Source: Bacteroidota bacterium
GTDB taxonomy: Bacteria; Bacteroidota; Bacteroidia; Cytophagales; Cytophagaceae
Length of the DNA stretch: 64,000 bases
Reading direction: 5' to 3'
Assembly (NCBI GenBank): GCA_023392125.1
Contig: JAEVZS010000017.1
Location: 296,688-360,687, forward strand
Within the stretch, counting starts at the first letter, position 1. Every line of letters begins with the position of its first letter. The translations under genes were made by a program, and so were the position numbers. Shown here piece after piece: positions 53,601 to 61,098 of this stretch. The notes beneath the pieces are model-generated. The model was given only the letters and a program-made list of their open reading frames with translations. It did not search any database and was not told where the DNA came from.

Positions 53601-55095
53601 GGCCGGTTTTGAGACAAATAAAGATGTGGAGCGTACTTTTTGCGCGGATCTGGATCTTACATTCCGGGATACTTCGTTGTTCTATCCGGGCAGTCCCGCA
53701 GCAGCGAACCGGTGGACTTTCGGTAACGGTCAGAGTGCCACCAACCGGAACGAGTATTCCCTGACATACGGCAAAGGTATTTATACCGTTATGCTGATCG
53801 CTTCTACTACCTATCAATGCCGGGACACAGCTTCCAGAGTCTTCGAGGTATTTAAGCCCGAAGGGAAAATGGTAACAGACAAACAGGCGATATGCAAAGG
53901 CGACAGCATCATGTTTTCACTGAAGGATACGGTGGATGTATATTCCTATACCTGGGCTTTCGGAGATGGGGATACACTTTCTAACGTAGATTCGGTACAC
54001 CACAGATTCAATTTTCATCCCCCCAACGGGACGACTATAGGAAGACTGCTGCTGCTTGATAAGCAGGGTTGCAGTACGGTAGAGGAGCAGCCTCTCTATA
54101 TCCATCGGGTGATCGCAGACTTTAGAAGAGATTCTGTCATTTGTTACAATGATGGTCCGAATCAGTTTACCAATGCCAGTATCAATGACCATACGCGCCG
54201 GTGGTTTTTCGGAGACGGGTATAGTTCGGACGAAAATAATCCTGTGCATCAGTATGATACAGCGGGAACCTACCATGTTACAATTGCTATTGCGGACGAC
54301 CGGTATGGCTGTGTGGATACTGTGTCGAAATTGGTAACCATTCATGCCAATCCTGTGCTCACTGTGGCGGGCGATACCGGCTGTCTTGGAAATACGCTGA
54401 CCATGCAGGTAATAAACCCGAAACCGGAAAACACCTACAAGTGGTCGCCGGAGGAAGGTCTTAATGATCCCTGGTCGCCGATTCCTCTGGTCAATATTGC
54501 ATTTAGCCGGACATATTCGGTGGTGGAAACAGATACCAACAACTGCATGGACAGAGGAGAAGCTTACGCTATGGTAGTGCGTCCTATCGGACTGAGTGAC
54601 TGGGACACAACCATAATTGTAGGAGATACAGCCATTATCCCTGTAAGGAAGCCGGATTTCTATATTTTTAACTGGTCTCCGGAAGAAGGATTGAGTTGTC
54701 CGGATTGTGATTATCCTGCTGTCCAGCCGCTCGAAGATATCGTCTATACGCTGACTGTGACTGATTCACTGGGCTGCTTTGTTCATCCTTTTGAGCAGAC
54801 AATATACGTGAAGCCGGAAACCTTTGTGAAGCTTCCGACAACATTTACGCCTAACAGTGACGGAAACAATGATATCATATATGTGAAGGGCTGGGGAATC
54901 AAAGAGCTTCTGGACTTCAGGATTTTTAACCGCTGGGGACAGGAGATATATTCATCCAATGATCTGAATCAGGGCTGGGATGGTACGTTTAACGGAGTTG
55001 TGCAGGCGAGCGATGTCTATGTATATAAAGTAAAAGTGCTGACCTGGAGGGGAGAGGAACTGTATGATGAAGGGTATATAAATCTGCTGCACTGA
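50668..55095 (+). CDS. PKD-repeat surface adhesin with T9SS type B sorting domain (CHU_C)
   Basis: The 1475-residue protein has a signal peptide (MKHSFYHWGFLLIFSLFAVKSFGQ), about ten PKD or PKD-like domains recognisable by motifs such as YFWNFGDG, YVWVFGDG, HWVWHYGDG, LLWDFADG, WEWTFGGG, FRWNFGNG, NRWTFGNG, YTWAFGDG and RRWFFGDG, and a C-terminal ~90-residue domain LPTTFTPNSDGNNDIIYVKG with FRIFNRWGQEIYSS and VYVYKVKVLTWRGEE, the type B T9SS signal called gliding-motility-associated C-terminal domain. It is expected to sit on the surface. It lies divergent from PorP/SprF, M43 and PorE-like genes, and PorP/SprF probably serves it. Confidence 0.93.
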   Translation: MKHSFYHWGFLLIFSLFAVKSFGQSVSLTEGCAPLELHFTAPDGMSSYFWNFGDGVSSELPNPVNIYTTPGKYNVTFHEMQGGPVIKTLTITVFPEPVIRFDVVELGCAPYDAEFKNAVEISPLVPVNKYVWVFGDGDKSEGPADVTHTYAQTGNYNVSLGIETDHASCNITRLFSSAVEVTTQPQAAFSTTPTDLFSCSAPFIVGFQNTSTGAKSLQYSWELDNGVNSNALNPPAQTYQEGQYTLKLDVSYANAPSCGASVTKTVSVGTPKPVIEVSEDSFCMNSVIEVSTPTPGFPTWDVGDDYMLLLAPGTSERDQFNQRRFGLTYSRYGQKTVRLNIRSSDGRCSGDTTVTLHVKGFDIEAIASVDTICQLPEEVSYRVNASVPIDTIRWEFPDVSDLTLKYDSIVNPVRAYDSIARPDHYHIGLWRYPLRAMVTGVSNELKCSFSSKVESIVDLPVAYFKPLSETKGCVPLQVSFQDSSFFSKEIRHWVWHYGDGKVDTTYALLGKVSHVYERPGDYQAFLVIETENGCVDTSFAILVEAGTSLADEIDFDADRKEVCPGEPVVFAVTKTSPLVDAYHFRTEDNRSFHCSDRDVVQWSYKHMTGPQDVELLVDYNGCISGVIKDNFINVKGAVAKIDYTAVCSAPYEYTFTSKSQNATSLLWDFADGHTSDQETMLHTFEDNRNYPIKLTAQNEDGCDPSVATVTIRVRDVKAVIKMDSLVCINVDQVLDGGQSLDVHADCHTGYTWQFPTLSSQRPLTTAASRSTFSFASPGWHTARLIVKDINGCRDTAEARFKVYDMQVDALADDYDICIPATVAFTDLTKADTLIDKWEWTFGGGLSSTQQNTSQTYLNPPGSNGLYPVSLTVTDVLGCKEKMEFTIGYYKPQSTITATKQGRICFGDSIALSASDYTTKGSNLAFRWNFGNGTTGTDQAHKLLYDSLKTYTVKLNYEEVGSGCKDSAQLVVYQQEYPKAGFETNKDVERTFCADLDLTFRDTSLFYPGSPAAANRWTFGNGQSATNRNEYSLTYGKGIYTVMLIASTTYQCRDTASRVFEVFKPEGKMVTDKQAICKGDSIMFSLKDTVDVYSYTWAFGDGDTLSNVDSVHHRFNFHPPNGTTIGRLLLLDKQGCSTVEEQPLYIHRVIADFRRDSVICYNDGPNQFTNASINDHTRRWFFGDGYSSDENNPVHQYDTAGTYHVTIAIADDRYGCVDTVSKLVTIHANPVLTVAGDTGCLGNTLTMQVINPKPENTYKWSPEEGLNDPWSPIPLVNIAFSRTYSVVETDTNNCMDRGEAYAMVVRPIGLSDWDTTIIVGDTAIIPVRKPDFYIFNWSPEEGLSCPDCDYPAVQPLEDIVYTLTVTDSLGCFVHPFEQTIYVKPETFVKLPTTFTPNSDGNNDIIYVKGWGIKELLDFRIFNRWGQEIYSSNDLNQGWDGTFNGVVQASDVYVYKVKVLTWRGEELYDEGYINLLH

Positions 55096-55119
55096 TTACA
55101 GCTATAGAGAATGAAAAAC

Positions 55120-55162
55120 GAGAAAGCCTTCCTGACAAAGTTATCAGGAAGGCTTTCTTGTT
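55120..55162. terminator. Bidirectional terminator after the adhesin gene
   Basis: GAAAGCCTTCCTGA and TCAGGAAGGCTTTC form a 14-base-pair stem around a short loop. It separates the adhesin from the convergent hydrolase gene. Confidence 0.9.
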
Positions 55163-55218
55163 TTCAGGTGTATTGGTTCAGAAATTGAGGAAACTGTGTT
55201 CGCTATACTGCAAGAGAA

Positions 55219-56541
55219 TTAAATCCCGGCAAACTCAAAAGGCTGTGAATCTTCAAACTTTTCGTGGCTTTCACCGGCATAGGTGGCATGATCATCCAGA
55301 GAAAGCTTTTTGACCGGAATATTTCTTGCAAAGTCTATTTTAGTCATATCGACCCAGAAAGTATTTGGGGTCAGTGTGGTTTCAAAGAAGTAAACCAGGT
55401 TTTTCTGATCTGCCACGGATCGCCAGCGGGTGGAGGAGATATTGGGCTCATCCTTCGTGCTTATTCCCAATGGCACGGAACAGTTTCTGATCACACTGAA
55501 AACGCCTGCTATCGCCTGTCGTATATCTGCTGTTTTGGGGAGGACATTGATATAAAAAGATGCTCTGACAAACCGGTCTGTGGCCCGATTGGTGCCAGGG
55601 AGCATAATCGTACCCGGAATATCTTCCCAATACTGGTTCATAGCAAGCTGTTTGTCAAAAGGCGGAGAATTCGTCATTACGGTATAGGAAGGATCGTGAT
55701 GGATTTTGAGCTTGCCTTCTATAAATTCAAAGATGGCATTGTCGCCAGAAGGGTCTGAAACCGAAAGATGTACCGTCGTAAACTTGTCTGTTTCCGGTAT
55801 GTTTTCCGAAACGATGACGAACTCTTCCTGTTTGAGCCGTTCTACTGCCTCTGCAACTGTAGCATGGCAGTCGAGTACATATTGCGCCCATGCAGCTATA
55901 ATAAGTCCTTTTTTTGAGCCGTCTTTTTTAAATTCCGGGTATTGTGACTCCGCCAGCCAGAGCAGGTTGGCAACGAGACCTTTCTCATTCATGCCATCTA
56001 CAGTGGCTATATCGTATGCGCTGACGACCAGACTGCCGTATCTGGATGTCCATTGGATCGAATTGGAACCGACTTTTCCGTTACGTTCCATTCCTCGCGG
56101 AAATATCCACAGATTGGGTGGAATCTCATCCTTCCAGTCCATAGAACGGGCGGTTATAATGGTATTGTCTTTACCTTTGTACATCACTCTGGTACAGGCA
56201 AAGAGGAGAGGGAGAGACAGAATAAGACAGAGATAATGCCGGATTTTTCCGATATGGTATACTGATCCTGAGGCTATGAAGGACAAGTGTGCCAGATTTT
56301 TCCTGTTTGATTTTTCCGGGTATTTATTGAAATCTGTTTGCTGTGCCGGTGAAAGCAGATAGGCTGTTGCTTTTAAAAACGATCCGTCCGGGACAATTGC
56401 TTTACCGGAAAACTGGTTCTTACCGGATATTATCTGATATATACTGACCGGGAAATCGGTGCTAGCGGTACATGGGATCAGCGTAAAACCGGTAATCCCA
56501 AAAATAATCAGTGTACGTACTAATGTGAAAATTTCTTTCAT
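55219..56541 (-). CDS. Choloylglycine hydrolase / linear amide hydrolase family enzyme
   Basis: The mature enzyme begins at the nucleophile Cys in LLFACTRVMYKGKDNTIITA (Cys116 from ATG 56541; about 325 residues from there to the end, normal for the family). Further motifs are ARSMDW, VDGMNEKGLVANLLWL, VMTNSPPFDKQL and PGTNRATDRF. It should be an N-terminal-nucleophile amidase with an export signal. Ahead of the Cys there is a second hydrophobic stretch (RHYLCLILSLPLLFAC) with the TTG 56286 as a possible start, while ATG 56541 adds about 85 residues with another signal-like helix. Natural substrates are not clear. Confidence 0.88.
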   Translation of the reverse strand: MKEIFTLVRTLIIFGITGFTLIPCTASTDFPVSIYQIISGKNQFSGKAIVPDGSFLKATAYLLSPAQQTDFNKYPEKSNRKNLAHLSFIASGSVYHIGKIRHYLCLILSLPLLFACTRVMYKGKDNTIITARSMDWKDEIPPNLWIFPRGMERNGKVGSNSIQWTSRYGSLVVSAYDIATVDGMNEKGLVANLLWLAESQYPEFKKDGSKKGLIIAAWAQYVLDCHATVAEAVERLKQEEFVIVSENIPETDKFTTVHLSVSDPSGDNAIFEFIEGKLKIHHDPSYTVMTNSPPFDKQLAMNQYWEDIPGTIMLPGTNRATDRFVRASFYINVLPKTADIRQAIAGVFSVIRNCSVPLGISTKDEPNISSTRWRSVADQKNLVYFFETTLTPNTFWVDMTKIDFARNIPVKKLSLDDHATYAGESHEKFEDSQPFEFAGI

Positions 56542-56639
56542 ATTGTATGGGTCGGGATGGTTTATAAACCTAAAGTAAATACGTACCCAAATGTTTGACC
56601 GGAAGGGAATATTCGCTGCAGACGGGAGGAGCAGACAAA

Positions 56640-56683
56640 CAAAGAGGCAAAACCGGTGGTTGCCCTGTGGTTTTGCCTCTTTG
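56640..56683 (-). terminator. Terminator after the DUF4374 gene
   Basis: CAAAGAGGCAAAACC (56640-56654) pairs perfectly with GGTTTTGCCTCTTTG (56669-56683). On the minus strand it is 21 bases past the DUF4374 stop and a T-rich stretch follows. Confidence 0.85.
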
Positions 56684-56704
56684 AAGTTAGAAAGCAGAAG
56701 GATA

Positions 56705-57916
56705 TTATCTTTTCTTTTCCAGACGCAGAATATAATCAACTCCTCCGACAAACTCAGCACCTTCGGTTAATGTGTCTGTGGCAGGATCATAGATAGCTAT
56801 ATAATCTTTTTGCTGACCATTGACAGCAATATGTGCTTTCCCGTTTTCCACGATAACCGCCTGAACCATGCGCTCTCCCATATCGGCCGGCAAATCCAGC
56901 TTTTTGATAAAGGATCCTGTATGTACATTGACAATGGCAAAATAGTGCTCGGCATCAATAGACTGTCCGGCAACACGCCCTCTTACAATAGCCTTTCCGT
57001 TGCCCAGATACCAGATAGCAGCACCCATACCATTGCTGGTAGCGGCAGAAAAGTCAAGAGAGTAGGAAGCGTCCAGTTCGGTAGATCCGCTTCTGATACG
57101 ACCGATGACAGAAGGAGAGTTGTAATCGTAGATATTGACCGGATCGGAAATGAAATACAGATCATTGTTTTCATCTATAAAGGAAGTAGGCGCGTATACA
57201 GTCGGACCGCCCATACCTTTTAGCTGGGCACCTTTCAATGATTTCTCAACATTGAACGAAGAATAATCGATTACAGCGATGTAAGTTTCTCCATGGACGG
57301 GCATCAGCGGATACTGGCTCCAGTCTGTAGAACCAAACCCGTAGCTCAGAAATAGCTTGTTGTCTCTGTATTCGGCAAAGCCAATTGAATATCTTGAGAA
57401 GTTTTCAGGCAGAGGTAGCAAATTCAGTTTTCCTGAAGAAAGAACCCGCATATCACTGGTCTGAATGATGGCATAATATCCTTCATTCTGATCTCCATTG
57501 GTCCCGAAAATGGCCAGTTTATTGTCATCTATCCAGGTGTAGGAAGACCAGTCAAGGGTAGTAAACGGAATCTTCTGGTCGGTAATCAGACGGCCATCTT
57601 CCACATGGTACTTGCCAAGCATGCCGGCACCGGCATTGGCGTGATAGTAATATCCGTTTTTCTGAAGCACATCCTGCGCATACAGTTCTGCAGTCATTTC
57701 AGCGCCGTTGCCGCGGAGATCGACGGTGCCTTCTGTAAGGGAAGGTATATCGATGATATAGTAAGCCGTATTGGGCCATGATCCGATGGCTACCATGGCT
57801 GAATAAGGAGTGTTGTTGTCGGGATTAGGATTTGTATCCTTTTTCTTTTTACACCCGGCAAAGGGAGCCAGAATAACAGTGAGCAGAAACAGTGATCGGT
57901 AGATTAGTTTGTTCAT
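56705..57916 (-). CDS. DUF4374 family lipoprotein
   Basis: From ATG 57916 the product has 403 residues with a lipoprotein signal (MNKLIYRSLFLLTVILAPFAGC, Cys22) followed by a Lys-rich stretch and a seven-bladed propeller-like DUF4374 domain: VAIGSWPNTAYYIIDIPSLTEG, FTTLDWSSYTWIDDNKLAIFGTNGDQNEGYYA, PLMPVHGETYIAVIDYSSFNVEKSL. DUF4374 proteins are usually encoded next to TonB receptors for iron compounds; here the receptor gene is 25 bases upstream, and the two form an operon. A role in siderophore or haem uptake is an inference from context. Confidence 0.9.
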   Translation of the reverse strand: MNKLIYRSLFLLTVILAPFAGCKKKKDTNPNPDNNTPYSAMVAIGSWPNTAYYIIDIPSLTEGTVDLRGNGAEMTAELYAQDVLQKNGYYYHANAGAGMLGKYHVEDGRLITDQKIPFTTLDWSSYTWIDDNKLAIFGTNGDQNEGYYAIIQTSDMRVLSSGKLNLLPLPENFSRYSIGFAEYRDNKLFLSYGFGSTDWSQYPLMPVHGETYIAVIDYSSFNVEKSLKGAQLKGMGGPTVYAPTSFIDENNDLYFISDPVNIYDYNSPSVIGRIRSGSTELDASYSLDFSAATSNGMGAAIWYLGNGKAIVRGRVAGQSIDAEHYFAIVNVHTGSFIKKLDLPADMGERMVQAVIVENGKAHIAVNGQQKDYIAIYDPATDTLTEGAEFVGGVDYILRLEKKR

Positions 57917-57941
57917 GATTAAATTGGTATTTATATAATAA

Positions 57942-60407
57942 TTAATGTATAAAGTATCTGATTTTGGCAGAGAAAGCTCTTCCGGGCTTTTGCAGGCGGA
58001 AGTTGTCATAGGCCAGGGCATTCGTCAGGTTACGGCATTCTATCGAAAAATTATATTTGCCATTGTCCAGTGAGTAGGAGAGAGAAGCCGAGTGCACATA
58101 CTGACCGGGGATTTTGGCCTTGCCCCTTACGTCGCCATAAGCTTCCCAGGTCAGATAAAACCAGTGAACAAACTGGCTGTACCAGTTGAATTGAAGCCGG
58201 GTTCCTTCTTTCCATATGTTATTCTTCCCTATGCCAAGATCCGTATTGAAGAAAAACCAGGGTGTATTGGGAATTTTGTTCAGGTAAGTAGCTTCCTCTT
58301 TCCCATTTGCAGCGTATCGGGTATGATTGACAGTGTTTTGCCAGGTAGCGTTGACCGATGCAGAAAGCAGGTTATCATAACTGTATTTTACTTCACCTTC
58401 TGCTCCGGTTACCTTCACGTTTCCTTTATTTTCATACATAAAGGCATTGTTCCTTTCCTTGGCGGATAAATAGATAAAATCGTGAGCATCCCGTATGAAG
58501 CCCGCCGCTTCCAGATAATACAGATGTTTATTGCGACTCAGACGGTAGTATATGCCCATGTTGAAATTGTCACTGTATTCCGGTTTCAGGTCCGGGTTAG
58601 GCTGATATTGCAGGCCATTGCCAAACACCTCTTCTATTTCCTGCAGACGATAGGCATGTTCGTAGGAAAACTTTATCCCGCCGTTGACAGCTACCCTTAA
58701 CCGGGATGCGAGTCCGTAGCCGTAATTGCTGATAAAGTTATTTTTCCGGAAGTACATCCGGTCTTCATTGTCCCATTCCTTTTGTGTCATGTCCATGCCA
58801 TAGTATTTACCGAATACCTGGACCATCAGGGCTCTGTGAAAAAGCTCGGATTGATAAGCAATGCCGGTAATGTGTTTACCCATGATACCCGGAATATCAT
58901 CTTTATCCGTTAATACGGCATTGTACATCTCATTGCGGATATGATCCAGCGTATAGTTGAGATTCAGTGTATGTCCCGGAAGCAGATTGTAGTTGATGTT
59001 GGTACGGGCAAAGGTTTTGGGCCGTATGATATGTGAAAGCCTGGCGCTGCCGTCCTGTTCGACGGCATGAGCAGACATATACGAGCCATCCCAGCGGTAT
59101 TTTACTTTACTGGTATCAGTGACCAGCGTATGACTTAAGGAGCGGGAGGCAAAAAAGTTCAGATGCAGTTTTTTGTTGAGCAGATTGTCCTTGCGGTACC
59201 GGATCAGGCTGCTGTATCCCGTCATTTTTCGGGTTACCCGGCCAAAGACAAGCTCCTGGCGATAGCCAGTCTGGATTTCCTGATCGGAGCCGGAATATGC
59301 TCCGCCTATGCTGAAATGGTCTGCCCATTTCTTGTTTTTTACTCCAACTTCCGTCTGCACCATTGCTGAACGGTGCTGATCGTGAAAGCGACGGAAGTTT
59401 TTCTCTACCATCGCATAGGCTTCTTCATCCCATACCTCCATATTTTTCATGATGTAATTGTTGTCGGAGTAATTGTAGAAAGCATTAGCTCTGAGTGTAA
59501 GTCCGGTAGCCTTGTGGGTATACTGACCACTCAGGGCAGCCTTGTGTGTGTTGAATGAGCCGAAACTATAGCTGGCATCCAGAAAGCGGTCAATTTTCTG
59601 ATTGGTAATAATATTGACCGCACCGCCCATAGCGTCGGATCCGAGCTGTACAGGTACTACTCCTTTGTATACTTCCAGGCGCTCGGCCAGATTGACCGGG
59701 ATATTGTTGAGTGTGACCGCATCACCAAATACATCCAGAGGGACACCGTCAATAAAGTATTTTATCTGTTTTCCGGACAAGCCGTTGATCGAAAAATTGA
59801 AATCTGATCCGGTTCCACCGCTTTCCCTGATCCGGACTCCCATTGATTTATTAAGTACCTGATTCAGGTCCGTTGTAGTATTCTGATATTGGCTGATTTC
59901 AATTGCGTTTACATGAAATCCGGTTTCTTTCAGTTTATCTGACTGAGTCCGGGGATGATCTGCCTGCAGGACGACTATGTCCAGCTGGGCTGGCTCTTCC
60001 GATAGTCTGAAGTGTCTGATTGTCGGCTCATTCTTTTTAATATCGATGGTATAGTCTCCGGTCTGGTAGCCAATGGCCTGAATGGCTATAAAATATGTTC
60101 CGGAAGGAATGTTCTTAATATGAAAATGCCCTTTTTCATCTGTATAGTCACCTGTATTCAGTGTTTTGATCGTGAGGGAAGCGTATGGTATTCCGGTGCC
60201 GGTACTATCCGTGACCCGGCCCTGTAAAGAGCCTGTATTCGTATTCTGTGCAAATGATGTAACTAAAATAAATAAAAGAAACAGAGTGATTATTTTTCTT
60301 AAAGTGCTTATTTTTTTTGTTTTATTCTTATAATCATCATTTTTATTACTGCAGATAAAAAGATCATATCCTCCACTTACCAGCCTTAGTGTAGCTTTTT
60401 TATGCAT
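57942..60407 (-). CDS. TonB-dependent outer-membrane receptor (iron/siderophore type)
   Basis: The 821-residue protein has a signal sequence (about residues 34-53, RKIITLFLLFILVTSFAQ) after a 33-residue basic N-terminus, then a carboxypeptidase-regulatory-like domain (about 57-140), a plug domain (about 165-275, GVRIRESGGTGSDFNFSING, IKYFIDGVPLDVFGD, VPVQLGSDAMGGAVNIIT) and a 22-strand barrel to a final Phe-rich segment (RYFIH). It is followed by the DUF4374 gene. The ATG 60407 is the only start before the signal; the extension of the N-terminus is odd. Confidence 0.93.
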   Translation of the reverse strand: MHKKATLRLVSGGYDLFICSNKNDDYKNKTKKISTLRKIITLFLLFILVTSFAQNTNTGSLQGRVTDSTGTGIPYASLTIKTLNTGDYTDEKGHFHIKNIPSGTYFIAIQAIGYQTGDYTIDIKKNEPTIRHFRLSEEPAQLDIVVLQADHPRTQSDKLKETGFHVNAIEISQYQNTTTDLNQVLNKSMGVRIRESGGTGSDFNFSINGLSGKQIKYFIDGVPLDVFGDAVTLNNIPVNLAERLEVYKGVVPVQLGSDAMGGAVNIITNQKIDRFLDASYSFGSFNTHKAALSGQYTHKATGLTLRANAFYNYSDNNYIMKNMEVWDEEAYAMVEKNFRRFHDQHRSAMVQTEVGVKNKKWADHFSIGGAYSGSDQEIQTGYRQELVFGRVTRKMTGYSSLIRYRKDNLLNKKLHLNFFASRSLSHTLVTDTSKVKYRWDGSYMSAHAVEQDGSARLSHIIRPKTFARTNINYNLLPGHTLNLNYTLDHIRNEMYNAVLTDKDDIPGIMGKHITGIAYQSELFHRALMVQVFGKYYGMDMTQKEWDNEDRMYFRKNNFISNYGYGLASRLRVAVNGGIKFSYEHAYRLQEIEEVFGNGLQYQPNPDLKPEYSDNFNMGIYYRLSRNKHLYYLEAAGFIRDAHDFIYLSAKERNNAFMYENKGNVKVTGAEGEVKYSYDNLLSASVNATWQNTVNHTRYAANGKEEATYLNKIPNTPWFFFNTDLGIGKNNIWKEGTRLQFNWYSQFVHWFYLTWEAYGDVRGKAKIPGQYVHSASLSYSLDNGKYNFSIECRNLTNALAYDNFRLQKPGRAFSAKIRYFIH

Positions 60408-60932
60408 TTTTGTGTAAACAATATATTTAGGATTGTTACTGATATCAAGTTTTATGAAGCAAATATATGTTGTTATTTTAATTTAGTTCAAATAATAATA
60501 TGTATTTTATTTCTCAACAATGCAGTTTTTATTGATCATTTTACGCGCTGTTGATTTTTGACCTGAAGTATGGTGAAAATGATTGGTTGTCCGGAATAAA
60601 TGCCGCTTCCGGCTGATTTGGTAGGAGAAAATAATCCAGCCTATGTATTTGTTTAAAAATGAGTCGGTTTGTGCAGGGGCCAGAACCGCCGATCTGCTAT
60701 TTCGTAGCTGGATAATGTATCAGCTCTGTTTCTTGTTTCATGAAGATTTTGTTTCGATTGGGTTATAAAACTTCAGATAAACCGAAATTATAGGTACCTA
60801 TGTGGTGCATCTGAAAAAAATAAATCAATGTATATATTTTATTTATAGATTGTTAGTGTCTGTTTTTGTTGCAGGTATTAATTTTTTTCAAAAAAAGTAT
60901 ACTAAATATATAGACTATATATTCTTAATTTT

Positions 60933-60950
60933 TAGATTTGCATAAATCTA
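60933..60950. repeat. Inverted repeat, possible operator
   Basis: TAGATTT and AAATCTA are separated by GCAT, and two copies of TATAGACTA lie on either side, 49 bases apart. The arrangement resembles a regulatory site for the second TonB receptor gene, though no regulator is known. Confidence 0.45.
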
Positions 60951-61004
60951 CTATATCTATAGACTAAATGAATATTAAGATGTATCATTTCTATTATCCA
61001 ACCT

Positions 61005-61058
61005 GTCCCGTGAGGGACTGTGATTTTTAGACATCCTTCGGGATGAGCCAACTAGTTG
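61005..61058 (+). ncRNA. Tandem hairpins with GTGA and TTCG loops in the leader of the TonB receptor gene
   Basis: GTCCC-GTGA-GGGAC (61005-61018) and CATCC-TTCG-GGATG (61032-61045) form stems of five base pairs with tetraloops of the GNRA and UUCG types, followed by the palindrome CAACTAGTTG (61049-61058). They lie 40 to 95 bases before the ATG 61099. I do not recognise a known riboswitch. The alternative is a dispersed palindromic repeat, since similar CATCC...GGATG elements occur in this phylum. Confidence 0.5.
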
Positions 61059-61098
61059 ATATATAACAGATCACTACCATTTAAAACATCTACATAAC

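Larger units (their letters stand above)
60408..61098. other. Divergent intergenic region of about 690 bases between two TonB receptor genes
   Basis: No gene is supported. It is very AT-rich on the left and middle. From about 60900 to 61060 it contains the repeated word TATAGACTA (60909-60917 and 60958-60966), an inverted repeat TAGATTT/AAATCTA at 60933-60950, and two tetraloop hairpins at 61005-61045. I could not fit a convincing consensus promoter of either gene. Confidence 0.6.

Noticed and set aside
50668..55095. CRISPR-like or tandem repeat DNA within the adhesin
   Set aside because: The repetition is at the protein level (PKD domains with FGDG motifs). At the DNA level the units are strongly diverged and there are no spacers.
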